This document shows positions 6,483 through 11,300 of a DNA stretch of 12,664 bases, one piece after another. Location of the stretch: NCBI GenBank assembly GCA_050944055.1, contig JBMNQI010000061.1:1-12664 (forward strand), read 5' to 3'. The notes under the pieces are model-generated. The model saw nothing but the letters and a program-made list of their open reading frames with translations, did no database searches and was not told the DNA's origin. Position 1 is the first letter of the stretch. Every line of letters starts with the position of its first letter. A program made the position numbers and the translations under genes. Origin of the DNA: JBMNQI01 sp050944055 (GTDB taxonomy: Bacteria > Bacillota > Clostridia > Oscillospirales > Oscillospiraceae).

Positions 6483-7706
6483 TCAATCAGGCGAAGGCTT
6501 TCTGCCTTTGAAAAGCTTTTCCCATATACGGGTTTTTCCGCCGTCCTGCGGCCCGGGCTTATCCTGGGCCGGTTCTTTTCCGTCTTCGCCGGGGGGCGCG
6601 TCCTGCGGGGCCGTCCCGCCTTCCGGCACATACTTTTTCCATATCTTTATTATTCCCATGTCGTTTGCGTTCTTAAGAAGTATGGCAATAATAGGAACGA
6701 GGAAAAGGCCGAGCAGCCCGAATATCTTTAAGCCTACGTACATGCAGATCAGCGTAATAAGCGGACTTAAGCCTATCTGGCTGCCGACTATTCTCGGTTC
6801 GATTATATTACGGATTATGGTTATCACGGCATACAGAATCAGAATAGAGACGCCCGAAAATGTGTCTCCTATTATAAGCTCGATTATGCCCCACGGTATG
6901 AGTACAGTGCCGGTCCCGAGCACGGGCATAAGGTCGACAATAGCGATGATGGCGGAGATGACGACGAGATAGTCCACTCCTACTATGGCAAGCCCTATAA
7001 GCAGCTCGACAAAGGTTATGAGCATAATAATCAAATAGGACCTTGCCATGCGCACGACGGAGCGCCCGAAATTCCTGTACAGCTCCGAGGACATCAGCTT
7101 GTACTTGTCCGGTATCTGCCTCAGTATGCCTTTTTTCATAACTTCAGTCTTTCCCGCCATGAAAAAGGCCGCGATAATTGAGATTATAAATGTCAAAAGC
7201 AGATACGGGAGGTTGGCCGCCGCATCCGCCACCCAGCTAAGAGCGGTTTTTGAGAGGTCCACGATCCCGTTTTGTATATAGCTCCCGAAGTCACTGAAAA
7301 CATCCTGGAAAGCTTCCGTAAACTCTTCTGGAAGCTCGCTCGTCAAATCCCTGATTTCGCCGCTTATCTTCCCTATAGCGCCGGGGACTACCGCCTTGTA
7401 CCAATCCGGGATAGTCGAAAGAAATCCGCCCAGCTCGTTGATAAGCTGGTATAAGGCGAAGATAATTGCAGTGAGAATAATGAGCACAAATAAAAGCGTA
7501 ATAATAGGCGAAATGATTTTCGGGCTGATGCCTGTTTTCCCCGACAGCCAGGCTATAGGGCGGCGGACCATAAACGCAATTGCAAGCGCGATAATAAAAG
7601 GCAGCAGCCAGATTATAACGTATTTAATCCCTATGTATATGAGGGCGAGAATGACGACTATAAACGCGACGTTTATCAGAAAACTAATCCTCTTATCTCT
7701 CGCCAT
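6483..7706 (-). CDS. AI-2E family (PerM/YtvI-like) integral membrane protein
   Basis: Polytopic membrane protein of 407 aa in the AI-2E transporter superfamily. Hydrophobic segments lie at about 8-28, 29-47, 64-90, 163-184, 222-258, 262-280, 284-299 and 312-345. The long soluble loop after the third segment (about 91-160) is typical of the family. Family motifs are DLMPVLGTGTVLIPWG (258-273) and IIEPRIVGSQIGLSPL (301-316). Members move small molecules or ions, but the substrate is rarely known. The first motif fits the Firmicutes YtvI subgroup, linked by annotation to sporulation; that assignment is inference. Residues 361-407 form a Pro/Gly/Glu/Lys-rich hydrophilic tail with a basic end, probably cytoplasmic. 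ATG 7706 is preceded by GAGGAGGGG, and a probable promoter lies 38-66 bases upstream. It is not tightly coupled to its neighbours. Confidence 0.88.
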   Translation of the reverse strand: MARDKRISFLINVAFIVVILALIYIGIKYVIIWLLPFIIALAIAFMVRRPIAWLSGKTGISPKIISPIITLLFVLIILTAIIFALYQLINELGGFLSTIPDWYKAVVPGAIGKISGEIRDLTSELPEEFTEAFQDVFSDFGSYIQNGIVDLSKTALSWVADAAANLPYLLLTFIISIIAAFFMAGKTEVMKKGILRQIPDKYKLMSSELYRNFGRSVVRMARSYLIIMLITFVELLIGLAIVGVDYLVVISAIIAIVDLMPVLGTGTVLIPWGIIELIIGDTFSGVSILILYAVITIIRNIIEPRIVGSQIGLSPLITLICMYVGLKIFGLLGLFLVPIIAILLKNANDMGIIKIWKKYVPEGGTAPQDAPPGEDGKEPAQDKPGPQDGGKTRIWEKLFKGRKPSPD

Positions 7707-7743
7707 CCGGCCGCCCCTCCTCAGTCATGGTTAACATATTTTT

Positions 7744-7772
7744 AGTCTAACTGCAAGAAGGGGCAAATGCAA
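7744..7772 (-). promoter_or_regulatory. Probable sigma-A promoter of the AI-2E transporter gene
   Basis: On the minus strand TTGCAT (7772-7767), a 17-base spacer and TAGACT (7749-7744). Each box differs from consensus by two bases (TTGACA, TATAAT). The predicted start is near 7737, about 30 bases before the ATG. The flanks are AT-rich, unlike the coding regions. Confidence 0.5.
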
Positions 7773-7809
7773 TAGTTTTACGACAAATTTTTCATATCAT
7801 TCATAATTT

Positions 7810-7831
7810 CTGCCGGCGTAGCGCGCCGCAG
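7810..7831 (-). terminator. GC-rich hairpin 1 base past the stop of the 181-aa gene
   Basis: On the minus strand CTGC-GGCG, loop CGCTA, CGCC-G-GCAG: 8 bp with one bulged G, then AAATTATG. Lacking a T-run, it is a poor intrinsic terminator; it may pause polymerase or protect the 3' end. Confidence 0.3.
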
Positions 7832-7832
7832 C

Positions 7833-8378
7833 CTATCCCGCCTGTTCCCCGAGCCTTGAAAGCCTGAACACGAGGTATTGCCTGCCGCCTATTTCCGCGG
7901 GCTCCCCAAGGCAGAAAATTGCGGCCAGCGGCTGCTCCAGGTCCTCGGTATACGGGGCGGCTATAAGCAATTCCTCATCCGTCCTTTTTATAAGCGCTCC
8001 CTGCACGTTCGACCAGATCCGGCGAAGAAGCGGATCCGAGAATCTTGACCCGGGCGAACGGAGAACGTTCCACTCTTCCTCCGGACCGGCCGTCTCATCA
8101 CGGGTTAGTTTTGCCCCTCCGAAGCGGTACTGCAGGACGCCTTCGCCTCGCTTCAGTCCCTCAATCTCGCCGGGGGAAAAGCTCCGCCGGGCGATAAGCC
8201 AGCCTCCTTCGGGCACCATGAGCCCCATATCCTGGCGGCCTTTCCGCATCAATGCGAAGGCCCTGTATAACCCGTCGTTCCTCCCCGGGCAGCGGGCAGT
8301 CAGTATTAGCTTTGAGCCCTCCCGCGTCTCCTCAAGCGTGCCGGCTTCCTTTCCGTCTATGACAAACGGGTAAGACAT
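7833..8378 (-). CDS. Uncharacterised 181-aa protein (Clostridia-type hypothetical)
   Basis: I do not recognise a named domain. The product has no signal peptide or membrane segment and should be cytosolic. The N-terminal half (1-80) looks beta-rich: PFVIDGKEAGTLE, then KLILTARCPGRNDGLYRAFAL, then MGLMVPEGGWLIARRSFSPGEI, as in a small beta-barrel or sandwich with an arginine-rich strand. The C-terminal half has EEWNVLRSPGSRFSDPLLRR (101-120), IWSNVQGALIKR and a closing LAAIFCLGEPAEIGGRQYLVFRLS (151-174). From memory, similar short proteins with this strand pattern are common as unnamed ORFs in Oscillospiraceae; I cannot verify this here. The start is supported by CGGAGG 8 bases upstream. It begins only 20 bases after the T-run of the preceding gene's terminator, so it has little room for its own promoter. 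Composition matches neighbouring genes, so there is no sign of recent transfer. Confidence 0.75.
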   Translation of the reverse strand: MSYPFVIDGKEAGTLEETREGSKLILTARCPGRNDGLYRAFALMRKGRQDMGLMVPEGGWLIARRSFSPGEIEGLKRGEGVLQYRFGGAKLTRDETAGPEEEWNVLRSPGSRFSDPLLRRIWSNVQGALIKRTDEELLIAAPYTEDLEQPLAAIFCLGEPAEIGGRQYLVFRLSRLGEQAG

Positions 8379-8386
8379 AGCAATAA

Positions 8387-8392
8387 CCTCCG
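8387..8392 (-). promoter_or_regulatory. Ribosome binding site of the 181-aa gene, complementary to the upstream terminator arm
   Basis: CGGAGG on the minus strand, 8 bases before the ATG at 8378 and 6 bases after the terminator T-run. The same six bases occur in the 3' arm of the terminator, so either copy could pair with the 5' arm CCTCCG. Confidence 0.7.
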
Positions 8393-8398
8393 ATACAT

Positions 8399-8435
8399 AA
8401 AAATTCGCCTCCGCACTATCAATATGCGGAGGCGA
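8399..8435 (-). terminator. Strong intrinsic terminator after the 167-aa exported protein gene
   Basis: On the minus strand an 11-bp perfect stem (TCGCCTCCGCA / TGCGGAGGCGA) with a 9-base loop, followed by A and then TTTTT (8403-8399). It is the clearest terminator in the window. The stem's 5' arm contains CCTCCG, which is complementary both to the 3' arm and to the CGGAGG ribosome binding site of the next gene (8392-8387). Confidence 0.8.
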
Positions 8436-8457
8436 CGCCTGTTATTGCCTTTTATGT

Positions 8458-8961
8458 CTATGAGATCGTATAAGGTCCGCGTATTAATACTTTTGAGGCG
8501 GATGTGGCTTTCAGCCCCCGTCCCTCCACCGTGACCATATAAAGATGGTTGGTTTTAAGAGACGCGCCGCCTGAAAGCTCGGAACCGTCTGTTTCGTCTA
8601 TGAGGCCGGGCGATGAGGCGGCGACGCAGACCGCACTCCCAACGCGCAGCATGATTTCGGTGCCGACGCCTCCTATCAGCGTTTTCCCGGAGTCCACGGA
8701 CACGACGGAAAACTCCGCCGAGGCGGAACTGCCTAAGGAATCCGTAATTTCCTTAAGCTCGGAAGTCAGCTCCTTCTTCGCCTGTTCTATTCTTGTGTCC
8801 ACCTGGCTCATTACAGAGGGTGAAAACACGCTCGTCAGGTAGCTAAGCGTAACGAGAGGGTCTTCCGCAGTGCCGTAGCCCGACGCCGCGGCGACAAATA
8901 CCATAAAAAACAGGGCGCAAATTACGCTGGCAGCCAGCCTGATTATCAGCCTGCGTTTCAT
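8458..8961 (-). CDS. Uncharacterised 167-aa membrane-anchored or exported protein
   Basis: No named function recognised. A basic N-terminus (MKRRLIIR) leads into one hydrophobic helix (about 8-27) ending AAASG, so it is either an exported protein with a signal peptide or an N-terminally anchored extracytoplasmic protein. The outer part opens with YGTAEDPLVTLSYL (29-42), a segment I associate with several Clostridia cell-surface hypotheticals. A charged helical stretch, possibly a short coiled coil, follows (about 53-78). The C-terminal part is beta-rich and glycine-rich: TLIGGVGTEIMLRVGSAVCV (94-113), GLIDETDGSEL, then NHLYMVTVEGRGLKA (138-152) and VLIRGPYTI. GGAGG lies 8 bases before the ATG at 8961. 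The gene sits 62 bases after mazF and ends in a strong terminator, so it may be the last gene of a unit with mazF. Confidence 0.75.
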   Translation of the reverse strand: MKRRLIIRLAASVICALFFMVFVAAASGYGTAEDPLVTLSYLTSVFSPSVMSQVDTRIEQAKKELTSELKEITDSLGSSASAEFSVVSVDSGKTLIGGVGTEIMLRVGSAVCVAASSPGLIDETDGSELSGGASLKTNHLYMVTVEGRGLKATSASKVLIRGPYTIS

Positions 8962-8994
8962 CTTAAGTACCTCCGGAAAATCAGCTTTTTAAGT

Positions 8995-9021
8995 GCGGGG
9001 GGCGGGTTTGACCGCCCCCGC
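8995..9021 (-). terminator. Very GC-rich hairpin after mazF
   Basis: On the minus strand GCGGGGGCGG, a short loop, and CCGCCCCCCGC with one bulged C; the stem begins 2 bases past the mazF stop codon. It is followed by ACTTAAAAAG rather than a T-run. The stem is very stable, but termination is doubtful; read-through to the 167-aa gene is possible. Confidence 0.45.
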
Positions 9022-9023
9022 CT

Positions 9024-9392
9024 TTAAATCTGTGCCTGTCGGTCGGGCAGCCCGAAACTGACCGCAATCGCTGCGTCCACCCGATCCATAAGGGAGTCGT
9101 CAATCCTCCCAATTTTCTCTTTGAGGCGGCGTTTATCTATCGTCCTTATCTGCTCAAGCAGCACGACCGAGTCACGCGAGAGTCCGACGCTGTGGCCGGT
9201 AAGCTCGATGTGGGTCGGCAGCCGCGCCTTCCCCGTCTGGGATGTAATGGCGGCGGCAATTACAGTCGGGCTGTGCCGGTTCCCCATATCATTCTGCACG
9301 ATCAGCACTGGACGTAAGCCTCCCTGCTCGCTGCCCACGACCGGGCTGAGGTCGGCATAAAAGATATCGCCTCGTCTTACGCTATTGTCCAC
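9024..9392 (-). CDS. mazF: MazF/EndoA-type endoribonuclease (PemK family) without adjacent antitoxin
   Basis: Sequence-specific mRNA interferase, 122 aa, slightly longer than B. subtilis EndoA. The conserved N-terminus RRGDIFYADLSP (6-17) is followed by GSEQGGLRPVLIVQND (20-35), AAITSQ (47-52), PTHIEL (59-64) and LLEQIRTIDKRRL (78-90), all hallmarks of the NdoA/MazF branch, with the active-site Arg and Ser/Thr regions intact. The position downstream of alr matches ndoA in Bacillus and Clostridia. In B. subtilis the CopG-like antitoxin NdoAI lies between alr and ndoA; here the 133 bases between the genes hold no recognisable antitoxin. The start is GTG 9392, forced by an in-frame TGA three codons upstream; the nearest ribosome-binding-like element (GGAG) is a weak 11 bases away. 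Initiation may therefore depend on the short ORF that overlaps it (TAGTG). Toxin activity is inferred from the family. Confidence 0.93.
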   Translation of the reverse strand: MDNSVRRGDIFYADLSPVVGSEQGGLRPVLIVQNDMGNRHSPTVIAAAITSQTGKARLPTHIELTGHSVGLSRDSVVLLEQIRTIDKRRLKEKIGRIDDSLMDRVDAAIAVSFGLPDRQAQI

Positions 9393-9454
9393 TATGGTTC
9401 ACACTCCGCCGGAAGAAATCGCCGGTCATACCGGCCACTATGATTCTTCCACAT
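9392..9454 (-). CDS. 20-codon ORF overlapping the mazF start (possible leader peptide)
   Basis: ATG 9454 opens a 20-codon frame (MWKNHSGRYDRRFLPAECEP) whose TAG stop shares one base with the mazF GTG start. It has no clear ribosome binding site, is far shorter than any known antitoxin, and matches nothing I know. The overlap geometry is that of coupled genes, so it could feed ribosomes to the poorly placed mazF start. It could equally be chance. Confidence 0.25.
   Translation of the reverse strand: MWKNHSGRYDRRFLPAECEP
9421..9435 (-). repeat. Short perfect inverted repeat in the mazF leader
   Basis: GCCGGT, loop ATG, ACCGGC on the minus strand: a 6-bp GC-rich stem 29 bases before the mazF GTG and inside the 20-codon ORF. 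It could be an operator half-site pair or an RNA hairpin. The rest of the 133-base alr-mazF gap (9393-9525) shows no convincing promoter or terminator, only a run of eight A at about 9472-9479 on the minus strand. Confidence 0.4.
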
Positions 9455-9525
9455 GCGGCTTGCGTTTATACTTTTTTTTGGGCCGGCGACCGGATGGTGT
9501 CCTTCCCTTATAGAATATTCAGGAC

Positions 9526-10659
9526 TTAGCCAAGGCGTTCATCAGTATAAACACGCTTTACGCGCTTGCCCACGGCGCATAGTATCTCATACGAAATCGT
9601 GCCCGCATTATGCGCGTATTCCTCAGCCGACAGCTCCTCCCCGAACACTGTGGCTATGTCGCCGGGGCGAACGTCCGGAATATCCGTCACATCCACCATG
9701 CACATGTCCATGCATATGCGCCCGAGGCTCTTTGCGCGCCTGTTCCTTATCAGCACCTCGAATTTATTCGAATTAGACCTTAGCAGCCCGTCCGCATAGC
9801 CTATGGTCAGGACCGCTTCGCGCGTATCCCTCTCAATTAAGGCTGTGCGCCCGTAGCTCACCGTCGCGCCTTTTTTCAGCTCTCTCACCTGCGCGACCGT
9901 GGTTTTCAGCGTCATAGCGGGCCGGAGGCCCAGCTCGTTCGGCATGTCCCTGTCCGGCATGTAGCCGTAAAGCGAGATCCCCACTCTTACCATATCCATA
10001 TGTGACTGCGGCCAGTTTATCACGCCGGCGCTGTTTGCGCAATGTCTTATGGGAAATTTGGTATTGTATTCATCTTCCAGTTTTTGGACGCAGGCTTGGA
10101 ATTTCTCCATCTGAAGGCGTGTGAAATCCCTGCCCTTCCCGGTGTCCGCTTCGGCAAAATGCGTGAATACGCCCTCAAGGCTGAGCGCCCGGCTCCGGCC
10201 GAGCGAAGCAATCGCGGAGAGCTCTTCTTCGCTCTGCGTATCGTACCCAAGCCGGGACATGCCCGTATCCAGCTTGATATGTATTTTTACGCAACTGCCC
10301 GACATCTCCGCGTTCCGCCTGAGTTTTTCGCCGTACTCTACGCTGAAGACAGTCTGGCTTATGTCGCAGCGGCTCAGAACGGCGGCTTCCTCGGGAGGCG
10401 TCCAGCCAAGTATCAGGATAGGCAGGCTTATGCCGGCCCTCCTGAGCTCAAGCGCCTCTTCCAGCGTGGCAGCCGAGAGAAAATCGGCGCCAAGCTCCTC
10501 CAAAAGCCCGGCTACCCGCACCGCGCCGTGGCCGTACGCATCCGCCTTTACGGAGGCGAGGAGCTTGCAGCTTTCGGGTATGCGGGAGCGCAGCGCGCGG
10601 AAATTGTGTTCCAGGGCGCCGAGGGATATCTCGGCCCATGTGCGTTTGGGAGTATCCAT
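9526..10659 (-). CDS. alr: Alanine racemase Alr
   Basis: PLP-dependent interconversion of L- and D-alanine, supplying D-Ala for peptidoglycan; a fold-type III enzyme active as a dimer. Its 377 aa is the usual length. The PLP-binding lysine is Lys38 in SVKADAYGHG (36-45). The second catalytic base is Tyr269 in VSYGRTALI. Other family landmarks are KLDTGMSRLG (129-138; Arg136), HCANSAG (206-212), MVRVGISLYGY (223-233), TIGYADGLLR (285-294) and GRICMDMCMVD (313-323). The start at 10659 follows AAGGT, 6 bases upstream. It lies 43 bases after a lipoprotein gene with no terminator between, so nnr-lipoprotein-alr is probably one operon. In spore-formers alr paralogues can also serve germination control; which role applies here is not shown by the sequence. 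Confidence 0.97.
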   Translation of the reverse strand: MDTPKRTWAEISLGALEHNFRALRSRIPESCKLLASVKADAYGHGAVRVAGLLEELGADFLSAATLEEALELRRAGISLPILILGWTPPEEAAVLSRCDISQTVFSVEYGEKLRRNAEMSGSCVKIHIKLDTGMSRLGYDTQSEEELSAIASLGRSRALSLEGVFTHFAEADTGKGRDFTRLQMEKFQACVQKLEDEYNTKFPIRHCANSAGVINWPQSHMDMVRVGISLYGYMPDRDMPNELGLRPAMTLKTTVAQVRELKKGATVSYGRTALIERDTREAVLTIGYADGLLRSNSNKFEVLIRNRRAKSLGRICMDMCMVDVTDIPDVRPGDIATVFGEELSAEEYAHNAGTISYEILCAVGKRVKRVYTDERLG

Positions 10660-10702
10660 CTATTTACCTTCTTTTGTTCGGCCGCCTGTCGTCAGCGTGT
10701 CG

Positions 10703-11278
10703 TTATTCAAATTGCGTAATCTCAAAATCAGTGAATCTGCAGGTGATGACCGCCCTGCCGCCGCTGTAAATTTCGGCGGTCAGCGGCATCCCGTTTTCCA
10801 CGTCAAAGCGCAGGCAGTGCGCCGGCTTCTCCGTTTCGGGCCCGAATGTGATGATAAGCGCGTCGGCGCCTTCGTGCTTCTCGCGGCCGGCGGAGAGGAT
10901 TGGCATTTCCCGCCAGGCTCTGAGCATAACCGGCAGGGCGGATATTGGCGTCAGCCCCTCCGGGTCGAGCTTTCCGGTCTCAAGGCGCACGTCGTTTATC
11001 AGCATCTCAAGTTCGTCGCCTTTGAGCGATACGGCAAGGCCTTCTATTATCTCAGGCGCCAGCACCGTAATGAGGCCTTCGCTTTCGTCGAGCTCGTACC
11101 GCAAAACAAAGTCCTGAGTCCTGTCGCCGTAATCGGCATGCACCTCGGCCTCCATTTTGCAGCCATTTATACGCGCAAGCTCGCTTTGAAGCCGGTGAGC
11201 CTGGTCTATTGCTTTCTCCCTGCCGCAGCCTGTCAGAACCAGCAGGGTCATCATCAGTGCGCCGATTCTTCGACGCAT
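10703..11278 (-). CDS. Small lipoprotein, LolA-like fold, related to YdcC/GerS-type proteins
   Basis: Predicted lipoprotein of 191 aa: basic start MRRR, hydrophobic core, and lipobox LTGC with acylated Cys18. The mature part has alternating amphipathic strands such as CKMEAEVHADYGDRTQDFVL (31-50), GLITVLAPEIIEGLAVSL and PAHCLRFDVENGMPLTAEIY, the pattern of LolA/YdcC-like half-barrels that bind a hydrophobic ligand or partner. In B. subtilis the lipoprotein gene ydcC lies just before alr, and in Clostridioides difficile the germination lipoprotein gene gerS lies next to alr2. Position, size and topology here match; direct homology to GerS is inference. AGGAGG with 7-base spacing fixes the start at 11278, 22 bases after nnr. 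Expected location is the outer face of the cell or forespore membrane. A general LolA-like lipoprotein without a spore role remains possible. Confidence 0.8.
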   Translation of the reverse strand: MRRRIGALMMTLLVLTGCGREKAIDQAHRLQSELARINGCKMEAEVHADYGDRTQDFVLRYELDESEGLITVLAPEIIEGLAVSLKGDELEMLINDVRLETGKLDPEGLTPISALPVMLRAWREMPILSAGREKHEGADALIITFGPETEKPAHCLRFDVENGMPLTAEIYSGGRAVITCRFTDFEITQFE

Positions 11279-11300
11279 GCATAAGCCTCCTGTTTAGTTT

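Noticed and set aside
6334..6972. 212-codon plus-strand frame starting in the recJ upstream gap
   Set aside because: Most of it is antisense to the AI-2E membrane protein; its hydrophobic, Ser/Ile-rich composition follows from that.
9453..9776. 107-codon plus-strand frame opposite the end of alr and the alr-mazF gap, considered as an antitoxin
   Set aside because: Wrong strand for the operon, no ribbon-helix-helix or AbrB pattern, Cys/Pro/Arg-rich composition typical of a mirror frame.
10121..11284. 387-codon plus-strand open frame across alr and the lipoprotein gene
   Set aside because: It is antisense to two well-supported genes, its protein shows no domain, and long stop-free antisense frames are expected in GC-rich coding DNA.
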